This document shows positions 1 to 9,254 of a DNA stretch of 64,000 nt, piece by piece (within the stretch, counting starts at the first letter, position 1; the number at the start of each line of letters is the position of its first letter). The DNA comes from Acidovorax sp. NO-1 (GTDB taxonomy: Bacteria; Pseudomonadota; Gammaproteobacteria; Burkholderiales; Burkholderiaceae_C), in the NCBI RefSeq assembly GCF_000238595.1, contig NZ_AGTS01000137.1:1-64000 (forward strand), in the 5' to 3' direction. The notes under the pieces are model-generated. The model searched no databases and was not told the DNA's origin. It saw nothing but the letters and a program-made list of their open reading frames with translations. A program made the position numbers and the translations under genes.

Positions 1-1385
1 CCAAGCTCCGGCACCGGCTGGGGAGGTGCCGCCTGCGCGGGATCGGGTGCGGGTTCAGGCGTCGCTGCAACAACCGGCAGCTTGCCCACCAACAACGGAC
101 TCTCGAATGGTGTCTCGGGGAGCACCGCCGGCACGGTCGGTGATGCGCTGTGAGGTGCGTGCGTTTCGTAGGACGACGAGTCTCGGGTCAGCTTCTGGAC
201 TGCCTCCTGCTCGCTTGAGGAGCGCAGACTTTCTTCTCTGGAGCGGAGGTAGGATTCCAGCTCGTTCGAAACCTCGTCTACGATGGCTTGCAGTTCCGCG
301 AGCGGCTCGATAAGGCCCCCGCTGTCAGGTGCACCACCAAAGCCGAGGTGGATATCTTCCCCGAGCATGCCGGGTGAAGCTGCTCGGTAGGTGAGCTTCA
401 GGACCGCATTGCTGTGTGGAAGCACCATGCCGGCGCCAAAGCGCTCGACGTATTTCTGCATGAACAGCCTTGCGAACATCTTCGGGACACGCTTCATCGG
501 TTTGCTCACCGCAATCTGCGGCGCCAGCCTCACCCATTCCAGCGCGAACTCCGCAGGCAGGGGCGCTTGGTCCCGGGAGGCCTGCCCGAGCGCCAGGCGC
601 AGATGGAAGGGCAACTCGGGCTCGCGCGTCATGGGTGGCGCAGGTTGCTCATACAGCTTATCGCCGCATTGCTGGGCATAGATGCTCCGGTCAACCCATT
701 TCAGTAGTCCATAGGCGTGGCTTTTGAAGGAGCGGTCGTCTCCGTAGATGACCAACAGCCGACGCAGCTCATTACCAATCGCAGGCCAGTCCGCCTTGGC
801 AACCGCGTGGCGCTGGGCGTCGACGATGGCCCGGCGCTCCAGGCCGTAGAAGAACAGGTACACGTAGCCGTTGTCTGCAAGCGGGTCGCAGCGGCCGCTG
901 GCGAGCCACTGCAGGTACGCACGACGCGCGACCGGTGTTGCCGTGGAGTAGCTGGGCCAGTGGTCGACCAGCCGAAACTGGAAGTCACCCGTCTTCGCAA
1001 TTGGCAGCTTCGGGTTGATGAGAGCCGGGTCGATGCCGCCGTTCGGTGCATTCAGGGTGGTCCCGACGTAAACCATGCCGCCCGGGATGGTCAGGCCGTC
1101 GATGGCGATGGGATGTCCCTCGGGAACCCAGGTTGCATTGTCCGAAGGCCACGGAGAGACTGGAGCGGCCGAGGAGCTGGGATGTACTGGCACCGGCAGG
1201 CCGACAACTGCAACACCTTTGACGCTGCGATAGATGCTGTGGCCGAAGTAGGCTACGGCGGCGAATGCGACGAGGTACCAGACTTCCGCGGGAACTTCAC
1301 TGACGAACCAGATGACGCCGCCGATGGCGACGACGACCGCAAAGAGCAGGCTCTTAACTGCTGCTGCCTTCTTCTTGCGTCCCAT
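1..1385 (-). CDS. TerB_N-domain membrane protein, partial (no stop before left edge)
   Basis: Translated from the ATG at 1385, the frame stays open for 461 codons to the edge, so the C-terminus is missing. Residues about 11-29 and 36-52 are hydrophobic and could form two membrane helices after a lysine-rich start. From about residue 85 comes a block I recognise as the TerB N-terminal domain: IPGGMVYVGTTL, then WPSYS, ARRAYLQWLASGR and YLFFYGLERR. The end of the visible part is proline/alanine rich, like a linker. Proteins of this type usually carry a TerB_C domain after the linker; that is family knowledge and is not visible here. The start overlaps the helicase stop by 32 nt, which suggests translational coupling. 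TerB_N proteins have been linked by comparative genomics to helicase and ATPase partners; a role in stress or phage defence is inference. Confidence 0.85.
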   Translation of the reverse strand, partial: MGRKKKAAAVKSLLFAVVVAIGGVIWFVSEVPAEVWYLVAFAAVAYFGHSIYRSVKGVAVVGLPVPVHPSSSAAPVSPWPSDNATWVPEGHPIAIDGLTIPGGMVYVGTTLNAPNGGIDPALINPKLPIAKTGDFQFRLVDHWPSYSTATPVARRAYLQWLASGRCDPLADNGYVYLFFYGLERRAIVDAQRHAVAKADWPAIGNELRRLLVIYGDDRSFKSHAYGLLKWVDRSIYAQQCGDKLYEQPAPPMTREPELPFHLRLALGQASRDQAPLPAEFALEWVRLAPQIAVSKPMKRVPKMFARLFMQKYVERFGAGMVLPHSNAVLKLTYRAASPGMLGEDIHLGFGGAPDSGGLIEPLAELQAIVDEVSNELESYLRSREESLRSSSEQEAVQKLTRDSSSYETHAPHSASPTVPAVLPETPFESPLLVGKLPVVAATPEPAPDPAQAAPPQPVPEL

Positions 1386-3651
1386 CTGGTCCCTCATTCG
1401 CGTTCAGTGGAGTGTTCTCGTTCTCGACAGTCATTTTCTGAGCCCAAGTGCGCGCTTCGTCAAGGTTCAGGTTCAGGCTCGCATAGGCTTTGCGTAGCAG
1501 GTTGTCCGGCAGCGCCCAGTCCCAGCGTTCCTTCATCAGGTTCTTGGCTTTCCCCAGCAGCAGCTCCAGCGGCGGTGCGTCCGTTGAAGCGATGGCGGCC
1601 AGCGCGCGCATGATTTCGTCGTTGGAGGTCCCTTCCTTTTGTACCTCTACGCCCGGGCCGCCGGCTGTGGCGGAGAACCCTAATGCGCCAAACCGCGCCG
1701 CCAGTGCAACGTTGCCGGAGTCGCCCAGCCAAGTCATTAGCACCAGCTCACGGCCTTGGTCAATGGCGAACTCGCTTTCCAGGTTCAGGCGCTTGTAGGC
1801 GTCGCGGCCCTGGGCCAGCAACCGCTTGGCGCCGTCATCAAGGAACACCGGCACCTTGTCGGACGCGAGCAGTTCCCGCATCCGCTGGCGCACCTTGGTG
1901 TGGGTACTACCGGTGCCACCTGAGAACGCAGGCGGGACGCCGCCCCGGGTGCGGCTCACGTGGATGGCGCGCTGTTTTTCGTCTACCGCGTCCACCCGCC
2001 AAGTTTTTCCTGCAAAGAGGATACGTTGGTCCACCAGGAGCATCTGCTCGATCGGAAGTGTCCCGAGTGTCTTGCCGCCGGCCAGCACTCGGTATTCCTC
2101 CTTGGTCGCAAAGGCCGAATAGAAGCTGAAGTGGCCGATTAATTTCTCGCCTTTGACCCCTGGCAGCAGGACACCCGAGGACTCCTGCATGATGACGTCC
2201 TTCTCGCCCAAGTGCCGCAGCAGTACGGCGAATTCAGCCGACGTGACCCCGGCGAATGGGGCACCCGGTGCGCACAGCAGATTGAAGAGCGCCCCAGCGG
2301 AGGCGCCTCCGCTCTGGGCAATTGACGACAACAGCTGCTGCACCAGCGTCGAGAGGTGTACGCCCTGGACGCGCGGCGGCTCGAACCAGTTCTCCAACAG
2401 CAGTGTGACCATTGCCACCATCTGAATGGTGTCCAGCCGCAGCACGTTACGCAGCGAAGCGGTAGGTCCGATCTCGTCTTCGGTGCTGTAGGCCCGAAGG
2501 ATGGCAGGCTCGCCGGCGCGCCGCCCTGAGCGGCCCAAACGCTGGCGCAGGCTAGCCACGGACGGAGGCGGGCCTATCTGGGCGACGCTCTTCACAGCGC
2601 CGATATCGATGCCCAACTCCAGCGTGCTCGTGCAAATGGCGGTGGCAGGGGCCTCCTTCTGCTTGAGGGCCGCTTCGGTCTCCGCTCGGATTTCTTTTGA
2701 CAGGCTGCCGTGGTGAGGCCAGAACTCGTTGGGCACCCGATGCGTCTCGCACAGCTTGTTGAGCAGATGCGTAAACTGCTCCACCTGGCGCCGCGAATTC
2801 GGGAACACGAGGTTGTTGGACCCTCGTAGCGTCTGGAAAAGGTGAGAGGCGATGTACGCGGGAGTCTCCGGCTCATCATCGTCAGTATCGTCTGCCTCTG
2901 CTTGCGAGGCGGCAGTCTTCGGAGCAGGGCGGCTGTTGCGAACCGTGATGGGCTCCTCGTAGCCTTTGACCATTACCTTGAACTCAGCCCCTTCGGAGCG
3001 GGAGTTCACCTGCGCAGGGGTCGAACCCGGCCTGAGAAAGCTTCCGGCGAGCGACATGTCGCCTAGGGTGGCGGACAGCCCGATGCGCGGCACGCGTCTG
3101 CCGAGCACCGTCTCGACGCGGTGCATGAGAGCCTGCAGTTGCTTGCCGCGCTCCGAGCCAATGAACGCGTGCAGCTCGTCAACCACGAAGAAGGTCAGGC
3201 TCTGGAAGATGCCGCCCACCGAGGTGCCGCGGTTGCATAAGGTGGCCTCCAGCGCCTCCGGCGTAATGAGCAGCACACCCTCCCGCTTGGCCATGAACTT
3301 GCTTTTCTTGCTGGCGGAGATGTCGCCGTGCCAGGGCCACACGGAGATGTCTAGGTGCTCGCAAAGGCGCTCCAGGCGGCCGAACTGGTCGTTGATGAGC
3401 GCCTTCAGGGGGCTGATGTAGACGATAAGCCCTTTGCCACCGGCGGCCAACAGGTGCGTCAGTGCAGGCAGGAAGGCCGCCTCAGTCTTGCCAGCAGCCG
3501 TGGCGGCCGAGATGACGACGTCGCGGTCGGCCTTGACCACAACCGGGATGGCCTGCTCCTGGACGTCGCGCAGTTCCTCCCACCCTTCTGACCAGATGTA
3601 GCGCTGGATGCGCTCATCCAGCAGAAAGAAAGACGAACTGTCGCTGGCCAT
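1354..3651 (-). CDS. Lhr-like superfamily II DEAD/DEAH-box helicase (BrxHI-like)
   Basis: 765 aa. The N-terminal RecA-like domain has motif I SAATAAGKT (about residues 48-56), motif II DELH (158-161) and motif III SAT (193-195). The second RecA domain carries CTSTLELGIDIG and the arginine-finger motif QRLGRSGRR. This layout matches Lhr-type ATP-dependent helicases and the BrxHI proteins of some BREX loci. The C-terminal part after about residue 460 is less conserved and I assign no domain to it. It lies 10 nt downstream of the ATPase gene and overlaps the TerB_N gene, so the three are probably one transcript. Probable role: DNA or RNA unwinding or translocation in the same pathway as its neighbours. 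Function in this system is inferred from context. Confidence 0.85.
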   Translation of the reverse strand: MASDSSSFFLLDERIQRYIWSEGWEELRDVQEQAIPVVVKADRDVVISAATAAGKTEAAFLPALTHLLAAGGKGLIVYISPLKALINDQFGRLERLCEHLDISVWPWHGDISASKKSKFMAKREGVLLITPEALEATLCNRGTSVGGIFQSLTFFVVDELHAFIGSERGKQLQALMHRVETVLGRRVPRIGLSATLGDMSLAGSFLRPGSTPAQVNSRSEGAEFKVMVKGYEEPITVRNSRPAPKTAASQAEADDTDDDEPETPAYIASHLFQTLRGSNNLVFPNSRRQVEQFTHLLNKLCETHRVPNEFWPHHGSLSKEIRAETEAALKQKEAPATAICTSTLELGIDIGAVKSVAQIGPPPSVASLRQRLGRSGRRAGEPAILRAYSTEDEIGPTASLRNVLRLDTIQMVAMVTLLLENWFEPPRVQGVHLSTLVQQLLSSIAQSGGASAGALFNLLCAPGAPFAGVTSAEFAVLLRHLGEKDVIMQESSGVLLPGVKGEKLIGHFSFYSAFATKEEYRVLAGGKTLGTLPIEQMLLVDQRILFAGKTWRVDAVDEKQRAIHVSRTRGGVPPAFSGGTGSTHTKVRQRMRELLASDKVPVFLDDGAKRLLAQGRDAYKRLNLESEFAIDQGRELVLMTWLGDSGNVALAARFGALGFSATAGGPGVEVQKEGTSNDEIMRALAAIASTDAPPLELLLGKAKNLMKERWDWALPDNLLRKAYASLNLNLDEARTWAQKMTVENENTPLNANEGPDGTQEEGSSS

Positions 3652-3661
3652 CGATGGCTGT

Positions 3662-4960
3662 TCAGAGCTTGAAGGAGGCTAATTCGTCGCCGTCTTCCAC
3701 CTTCAGGTCGGCGGCGGCGCCCATGTCCGCCGTCATCTCCAGTCCGCCCAGTAGCTGCTCCCACTTGGCGTCCTTGTTCTGCTCGAGGACCGCCAGCAGG
3801 TTCACGAACGACGTGATGGTCGTGCGCGGTGTGCGAAAGTAGGTGTTCCCCAGCTTGTTGGCACAGTGCTCCATGAAGCTGACGAGGCCTTGGTCCGGCA
3901 ACAGGTGTTTGGCCGAGTCACCGAACGCGTACACGTCGCGAATATTCTGCAGCAGGACAAAGAATTCCTCGGGCGTCAGGACGGCCAGGTGCACTACTGG
4001 TCCGCTGAAGTCGACCAGCCCGCCGGTGGCGAATGAGTTCTGCGACAACCGTCCCTGCAGGGCAGGGTAACTGTAGAGACCGCGCCGGGCGTCTAGCAGG
4101 AACTCAGGGGTACCGCCCATGATGAACCCAAGACCTATGGCATTGCCCTGCAGGGAGTCATTCAAGATGCGCAGAATCTGTTCGAAGTTCGAAGTGCGCG
4201 CCTGTGAATTAGCCAGTTTGTACAGGTTGACCATCTCGTCTAGGCAGATGATGAGACCGCCGAAGCCAGCCAAGCGCACGAAGCGGGCCATCAGCTTCAG
4301 CTGGTCGTACATATTGGCATCGTCGACGATGGTGCGCACGCCCAGCGCAGCGCGTGCGTCAGTCTTGGTTGCAAACTCACCGCGCAGCCATCGCACCGCA
4401 TCGCTCTTAAGCTTGTCGTTGCCTTGCTCGTGGCCGCGGCAGTAGGCGGCAATCACCTCAGCGAAGTCGTAGCCGTTGACCAACTCCTTCAGGTGCTCCA
4501 GCTTCTGCTGGATGATGGTTTCATTGTCGACGCCGGCGGCGTTGGCCTCGCTCATCGCTGTGGAGACGAACTTCTCGACGATGCCCGATAGCGCGCCGCC
4601 GTCCGGCTTGGCGCGGGTGGCGATGTTGCGCATCAACTCAGCATAGAGTGAGCGCGCTTGGCCGCCGCTGGCATGCAGCCGGCGGTCCGGGTTCAGGTCG
4701 GCCGTCGCTACCACAAGCTTCTTTTCCAGCGCGATAGAGCGCACCAGGTTTAGAAAGAAGGTTTTGCCCGAACCGTACTCGCCGATGACCAAGCGGAAGG
4801 TAGAGCCGCCGTCGGCAACCCGCTCGATGTCGCCGAGCATCGTCTCTATTTCGCGGGTGCGGCCGACCTGAATCAGACGCTGGCCTGCACGAGGCACAAC
4901 GCCAGCACGGAGGGATTGGATGACCGCGTCGCGGTCCTTGGGGCGAATCACAGCTTTCAT
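3662..4960 (-). CDS. P-loop ATPase, BrxD-like (DUF2791 type)
   Basis: 432 aa from the ATG at 4960. This start places the typical family opening, ending in SLRAGVVPRAGQ and IQVGR, near the N-terminus. Walker A is GEYGSGKT at residues 60-67; Walker B is in the LIICLDEMVNL segment. The C-terminal part contains FFVLLQNI and the arginine-containing TYFRTPRTT segment. The frame could be extended 72 codons upstream to a TTG at 5176, but the extra residues do not look like the family and have no convincing ribosome binding site. BrxD and BrxHI occur together in type 2 and type 6 BREX loci. Here the pair is instead followed by a TerB_N gene, and no pglX, pglZ or brxC is seen in the window. Likely a nucleotide-driven regulator or loader for the helicase (inference). 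Confidence 0.8.
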   Translation of the reverse strand: MKAVIRPKDRDAVIQSLRAGVVPRAGQRLIQVGRTREIETMLGDIERVADGGSTFRLVIGEYGSGKTFFLNLVRSIALEKKLVVATADLNPDRRLHASGGQARSLYAELMRNIATRAKPDGGALSGIVEKFVSTAMSEANAAGVDNETIIQQKLEHLKELVNGYDFAEVIAAYCRGHEQGNDKLKSDAVRWLRGEFATKTDARAALGVRTIVDDANMYDQLKLMARFVRLAGFGGLIICLDEMVNLYKLANSQARTSNFEQILRILNDSLQGNAIGLGFIMGGTPEFLLDARRGLYSYPALQGRLSQNSFATGGLVDFSGPVVHLAVLTPEEFFVLLQNIRDVYAFGDSAKHLLPDQGLVSFMEHCANKLGNTYFRTPRTTITSFVNLLAVLEQNKDAKWEQLLGGLEMTADMGAAADLKVEDGDELASFKL

Positions 4961-5690
4961 CCGAGGAGTTTCCAATGTAGTTCTTTGTTCACCATGATAG
5001 GAAAATCCACTTCGGTCAAGGCACGCGTCGTGCACGTCGAACGATTTGTCCGTCGCACGTTCCAGCGTGCCATCGAGCATCAAGTCGAGGAAGGCTGCAA
5101 GATCTTGTAATTCTGCCCGACGATCCTGGGCGACCGTCGGAGGTAGGCGCCAAGGTGAAGCAGTCGGTCGACGCAAGCGGGGGTCAATGACCGCAGTTTG
5201 AGATCGCCGTCCGTCAAGCTGATGGCCGCGTATGACTCAGTTCAGCCTGAAGCGGAAGCAGCGCCATTCAGGTTAACAACCGTTTCTCGCAGAAACCGCT
5301 CGCAGTCAATATCCTTCAAGCCCCAAGCCTGGCAAGCACTCAACAGTGCACGCCTCAAACAATGAAATCTTGATCTGGTACCCCAGGAGCAACAGGAAAC
5401 GCACCGTGAGCGGTTGATCGGGTGCTCGATGAAGTCAACTAGCGGTACGGACGTGACACGGTGAAGCTGGCTAGCGCCGAAGTGCAGGAGCAGGGAGAGC
5501 GTGCCAGTTGAGCGATGCGGCAGGAGCGCAGGTCGCCAGCGTACACAACTCGCTGAGAGGACATGTTGGAGGTGGGGATGTCTTTGTCTCATCGCCTCCA
5601 ATGACGTCAACTGCTGACCGGGGTCGGCGACGATGGGTAATCCATGGAGGCCAATACCCAATGGTCTGAAACGAAATCCGTAAAAATACA
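4961..5690. other. Gene-poor island border, no convincing gene
   Basis: Between the ATPase start and the repeat array I see no ORF with credible protein composition. A 72-codon extension of the ATPase frame (4961-5176) and a 164-codon minus-strand frame (5242-5736) are open. The second reads through the repeat array and is rich in Arg, Ser, Cys and His in an unstructured way. The stretch may hold the promoter of the island operon and recombination sites, but I cannot place a promoter with confidence. Confidence 0.5.
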
Positions 5691-5691
5691 T

Positions 5692-5730
5692 GGGCCAAGA
5701 GCGGGCCACGTATGGGCCAAATTTGGGCCA
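5692..5730. repeat. Four GGGCCA direct repeats at exact 11-bp spacing
   Basis: GGGCCA occurs at 5692, 5703, 5714 and 5725, exactly 11 bp apart, so all copies face the same side of the helix. Three of the four are preceded by T, and the A after GGGCC is kept in all. The array directly borders the terminator of the tRNA-fMet gene. Short phased repeats of this kind next to a tRNA gene resemble arm-type binding sites of tyrosine integrases at the end of a genomic island. That role is inference; no integrase gene is visible in the window. Confidence 0.7.
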
Positions 5731-5759
5731 AAACAAAAAGGCCCACCGAAGTGGGCCTT
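5731..5759 (-). terminator. Rho-independent terminator after tRNA-fMet
   Basis: On the minus strand a perfect GGCCCAC / GTGGGCC stem closed by a TTCG tetraloop is extended by A/T pairs and followed by TTTTTGTTTT. It lies about 30 nt past the tRNA 3' end and would end the alpha-operon/tRNA transcript. Confidence 0.9.
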
Positions 5760-5786
5760 GAAGACAAGCTAAGTGCTTGATTTTAT

Positions 5787-5863
<77 letters not shown>

Positions 5864-5885
5864 GCAAGAGATAAATTATACCCTA

Positions 5886-6278
5886 TTATTCAGCTGCTGC
5901 CGAATTATTTTCGGTCTCAGCAGCACGGTCGACCAATTCAACCAGCGCCATGGGGGCGTTGTCGCCCACACGGAAGCCCATCTTCAGAATACGGGTGTAG
6001 CCACCGGGACGCACCTTGAAACGAGGACCCAGGTCGTTGAACAGCTTGGTTACGCTGTCACGGTCGCGCAGGCGGTTGAATGCGAGGCGGCGGTTAGCAA
6101 CAGAGTCTTCCTTGGCCAGGGTGATCATGGGCTCGATCACACGGCGCAGTTCCTTGGCCTTGGGAACGGTGGTCTTGATGACTTCGTGCTCGATGAGCGA
6201 ATTCATCATGTTCTGCAGCATCGCGAGGCGGTGCGAGCTGGTACGGTTGAGTTTGCGGAGGCCGTGTCCGTGGCGCAT
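5886..6278 (-). CDS. rplQ: 50S ribosomal protein L17
   Basis: 130 aa, starting with [17 protein letters not shown], the standard L17 opening. L17 sits on the 50S subunit near the exit tunnel and is essential. It is the last protein gene of the alpha operon, about 90 nt after rpoA and just ahead of tRNA-fMet. The C-terminus is a short polar tail (TENNSAAAE), usual for betaproteobacteria. No irregularity is seen. Confidence 0.97.
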   Translation of the reverse strand: MRHGHGLRKLNRTSSHRLAMLQNMMNSLIEHEVIKTTVPKAKELRRVIEPMITLAKEDSVANRRLAFNRLRDRDSVTKLFNDLGPRFKVRPGGYTRILKMGFRVGDNAPMALVELVDRAAETENNSAAAE

Positions 6279-6365
6279 GGTGCTTTCCTTTGAGTAATTA
6301 AATCAGGCAGCCGTATCAGGTACTGCCCGAGGCACTGTTCCCCGCGGGGAACCAAAAATTATAAC

Positions 6366-7358
6366 TTAACGCTTGTCCAAACCAGCTGGTGGCCAGTTTT
6401 CCAGTTTCATGCCCAGCGTGAGGCCACGCGATGCGAGCACTTCCTTGATCTCGTTGAGTGACTTACGGCCCAGGTTAGGCGTCTTGAGCAGCTCGTTCTC
6501 GGTGCGCTGGATCAGGTCACCGATGTAGTAGATGTTCTCGGCCTTCAGGCAGTTGGCGGAACGCACGGTCAGCTCCAACTCGTCCACGGGACGCAGCAGG
6601 ATCGGATCGAACGTCGCATTGCCACGTGGCCCTGCAGGTGCGTCGAACGCAGCCAGTTCGCCGCCTTCGAGCTGTGCGAATACCGCCAGCTGTTCCACCA
6701 GGATCTTGGCCGATGCACGCACTGCGTCTTCGGCAGTGATGGCACCATTGGTTTCGATCTCGACCACCAGCTTGTCCAGGTCGGTACGCTGCTCGACGCG
6801 AGCGCTTTCCACGGTGTAGCTCACGCGCTTAACGGGCGAGAACGAAGCATCCAGCACGATGCGGCCGATCGACTTGGTCGATTCGTCAGCATAACGGCGC
6901 AGGCTGCCAGGCACGTAACCACGGCCCTTTTCCACCTTGATCTGCATGTCCAGCTTGCCGCCTGCCGACAGGTTGGCGATCACATGATCAGGGTTGACGA
7001 TTTCCACGTCGTGAGGGGTCTGGATGTCACGCGCAGTGACAACACCTTCACCATCCTTGCGCAGGCTCAACGTCACTTCGTCACGGTTGTGGAGCTTGAA
7101 CACCACCCCCTTGAGGTTCAGGAGGATGTTGACCACATCTTCTTGAACACCGTCGATGGACGAGTACTCGTGCAGCACCCCTGCAATCGTGACTTCCGTC
7201 GCTGCGTAACCCACCATGGACGAGAGCAGGACGCGCCGAATGGCGTTGCCCAGCGTGTGGCCGTACCCACGCTCGAACGGCTCCAGTGCCACCTTGGCGC
7301 GGTTGTGGCCAAGCTGCTCGACATTGATCGCCTTGGGTTTCAGCAAATTGGTTTGCAT
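6366..7358 (-). CDS. rpoA: DNA-directed RNA polymerase alpha subunit
   Basis: 330 aa. The N-terminal domain (to about residue 230) has the assembly motifs [17 protein letters not shown] and [15 protein letters not shown]. The C-terminal domain has the helix-hairpin-helix region [14 protein letters not shown] to [14 protein letters not shown], which binds UP elements and activators. It nucleates assembly of core RNA polymerase. It lies between rpsD and rplQ, the canonical alpha-operon position. The length is that expected for the family. Confidence 0.98.
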   Translation of the reverse strand: MQTNLLKPKAINVEQLGHNRAKVALEPFERGYGHTLGNAIRRVLLSSMVGYAATEVTIAGVLHEYSSIDGVQEDVVNILLNLKGVVFKLHNRDEVTLSLRKDGEGVVTARDIQTPHDVEIVNPDHVIANLSAGGKLDMQIKVEKGRGYVPGSLRRYADESTKSIGRIVLDASFSPVKRVSYTVESARVEQRTDLDKLVVEIETNGAITAEDAVRASAKILVEQLAVFAQLEGGELAAFDAPAGPRGNATFDPILLRPVDELELTVRSANCLKAENIYYIGDLIQRTENELLKTPNLGRKSLNEIKEVLASRGLTLGMKLENWPPAGLDKR

Positions 7359-7471
7359 TCAGACTTCCTCTCAATACCCCCAGCTCGTTACACCGGTAAG
7401 GCTGGTGAAGCGCCTAAACCGCGATGCCTCGCGGTTCAGGGACGGTTTTCTTGAATTACTTACTCGACGGA

Positions 7472-8095
7472 TTAACGCGAGTACAACTCAACGATCAGCG
7501 ATTCGTTGATGTCGGCGCCAAACTCGTCACGGTCCGGCACCTTCTTGAAGATGCCTTCTGCCTTCTCGGCATTCACTTCCACCCATGCGGGCATGCCCAC
7601 TTGGGCTGCCAGTTGCAGGGCTTCCACCACGCGATTTTGCTTCTTGGACTTTTCACGCACGGCCACCACATCACCCGTCTTCACGAGGTACGAAGCGATG
7701 TTCACGGACTTGCCGTTCACGGTGATAGCCTTGTGCGACACCAGCTGGCGCGCTTCAGCGCGAGTGGAACCGAAACCCATGCGGTACACGACGTTGTCGA
7801 GACGGGATTCCAACAGGAACAGCAGATTGGCACCAGTGTTGCCCTTCTTGCCTTCGGCGGCTTCGAAGTAACGGCGGAACTGCTTTTCCAGCACGCCGTA
7901 CATGCGCTTGACCTTCTGCTTTTCACGCAGTTGCAGACCGTAGTCAGAGGTGCGGGCACCCGAGGTACGGCCGTGCTGACCAGGCTTGGAGTCGAACTTG
8001 GACTTGTCAGCGATCGAGCGGCGGGCGCTCTTCAGGAACAGGTCAGTGCCTTCACGGCGGGAGAGTTTGGCCTTGGGGCCGAGGTAACGTGCCAC
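7472..8095 (-). CDS. rpsD: 30S ribosomal protein S4
   Basis: 207 aa using a GTG start at 8095, which gives the family opening [13 protein letters not shown] and is preceded by an AAGGAAG ribosome binding site. Translation from further upstream would add 11 unrelated residues. S4 is a primary 16S rRNA binder and, in many bacteria, the autogenous repressor of the alpha operon. The S4 RNA-binding domain ([24 protein letters not shown]) is intact. Confidence 0.96.
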   Translation of the reverse strand: MARYLGPKAKLSRREGTDLFLKSARRSIADKSKFDSKPGQHGRTSGARTSDYGLQLREKQKVKRMYGVLEKQFRRYFEAAEGKKGNTGANLLFLLESRLDNVVYRMGFGSTRAEARQLVSHKAITVNGKSVNIASYLVKTGDVVAVREKSKKQNRVVEALQLAAQVGMPAWVEVNAEKAEGIFKKVPDRDEFGADINESLIVELYSR

Positions 8096-8185
8096 TTGAG
8101 CTTCCTTTGTGTCATCTACCGCAAACAATTGCGGGAGCCGCCTGAGGCGCTTGCGCGTTCACAGGCGGCGGTGGGCTTAGAGAGA

Positions 8186-8590
8186 TTAGATACGACGGCG
8201 CTTTTGAGGGCGGCAGCCGTTGTGTGGCACCGGGGTCACATCGGAGATCGATGTGATACGGATGCCCAGTGCACCCAATGCGCGCACCGAAGACTCACGA
8301 CCAGGACCTGGGCCCTTGATTTCAACGTCAAGGTTCTTGATACCTTGATCGATAGCAGCGCGACCGGCCACTTCCGAAGCCACCTGGGCTGCGAATGGGG
8401 TGGACTTGCGCGAACCCTTGAAACCTTGGCCACCGGACGAAGCCCACGACAGAGCGTTGCCCTGACGGTCGGTGATCGTGATGATGGTGTTGTTGAACGA
8501 GGCGTGCACGTGTGCAATGCCGTCCGAAACATTCTTCCGGACCTTCTTGCGGACGCGCTGAGCTGCGTTATTGGCAGGAGACTTAGCCAT
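8186..8590 (-). CDS. rpsK: 30S ribosomal protein S11
   Basis: 134 aa with the typical core [18 protein letters not shown] and the C-terminal [14 protein letters not shown]11 forms part of the platform of the 30S subunit at the mRNA exit. It lies 16 nt after rpsM and about 90 nt before the rpsD start, in standard order. Confidence 0.97.
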   Translation of the reverse strand: MAKSPANNAAQRVRKKVRKNVSDGIAHVHASFNNTIITITDRQGNALSWASSGGQGFKGSRKSTPFAAQVASEVAGRAAIDQGIKNLDVEIKGPGPGRESSVRALGALGIRITSISDVTPVPHNGCRPQKRRRI

Positions 8591-8606
8591 GATGATCTTT
8601 CAATCT

Positions 8607-8972
8607 TTATTTCTTCAGTGCAGCTGCACCCTTGCGCGGACCCTTGCGAGTACGGGCATTGGTACGGGTGCGCTGACCACGCATTGGCAGACCGCGGCGA
8701 TGGCGGAAGCCACGATAGCAGCCGATGTCCATCAAACGCTTGATGTTCATCGTGGTTTCGCGGCGCAGGTCACCTTCAATGGTGAACTGCTCGATTTGCT
8801 CGCGAATTTTTTCCAGATCGCCGTCCGTCAGATCCTTGATCTTCTTGGAGTAAGCGATACCAGTTGCTTCGCAGATCTTGCGAGCGCGGGTGCGACCAAT
8901 GCCAAAAATGGCGGTCAAACCGATTTCCGCGTGCTTGTGCGGCGGAATGTTAATGCCAGCGATACGTGCCAT
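8607..8972 (-). CDS. rpsM: 30S ribosomal protein S13
   Basis: 121 aa, beginning [19 protein letters not shown] and ending in a basic tail. The motif [19 protein letters not shown] is diagnostic. S13 contacts tRNA and the 50S subunit through intersubunit bridges. It is the first gene of the alpha operon proper, about 20 nt after rpmJ. Confidence 0.97.
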   Translation of the reverse strand: MARIAGINIPPHKHAEIGLTAIFGIGRTRARKICEATGIAYSKKIKDLTDGDLEKIREQIEQFTIEGDLRRETTMNIKRLMDIGCYRGFRHRRGLPMRGQRTRTNARTRKGPRKGAAALKK

Positions 8973-8995
8973 ATGCGTCCTCTAATACTTTCCAA

Positions 8996-9109
8996 TCAAC
9001 CTTGGCGCTGCTTGTGACGCAGATCCGTGCAGATCACGCGCACCACACCCTTGCGGCGGATGATCTTGCAGTTGCGGCAGATTTTTTTGACCGAAGCCGA
9101 AACTCTCAT
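8996..9109 (-). CDS. rpmJ: 50S ribosomal protein L36, zinc-ribbon type
   Basis: 37 aa, shorter than most gene-calling limits: [15 protein letters not shown], then a basic segment and [11 protein letters not shown]. The Cys-x2-Cys, Cys and His residues form the zinc ribbon of the C-plus form of L36. It lies between secY and rpsM; the usual neighbour infA is absent from the 145-nt secY-rpmJ gap. Confidence 0.93.
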   Translation of the reverse strand: MRVSASVKKICRNCKIIRRKGVVRVICTDLRHKQRQG

Positions 9110-9254
9110 TGCATTCTCCTAAAACTTTTCCATCCGTCCCGGCTGCTCGCACGGAACACACATTTGTGCCCGCGAGACATCGTGGGGCGCCAACTCAACC
9201 AAAAACCAATTCTTGTCGGCAGCATCGCCATCGCGAATACCGCCTCCCTCATCA

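Noticed and set aside
717-1613. 298-codon plus-strand ORF
   Set aside because: Antisense shadow of the TerB_N gene and the helicase C-terminus; the minus strand carries the recognisable domain.
1-5176. Complete BREX system
   Set aside because: Only BrxD-like and BrxHI-like genes are visible; no methyltransferase, PglZ or BrxC/PglY gene is in the window, and the adjacent gene is a TerB_N protein.
5242-5736. 164-codon minus-strand ORF left of tRNA-fMet
   Set aside because: It starts inside the terminator, runs through the phased repeats and has disordered, Cys/Arg/His-rich composition. No domain recognised and no ribosome binding site.
9110-9254. infA between secY and rpmJ
   Set aside because: The 145-nt gap is too short for the 72-codon gene and has no suitable frame; infA must be elsewhere.
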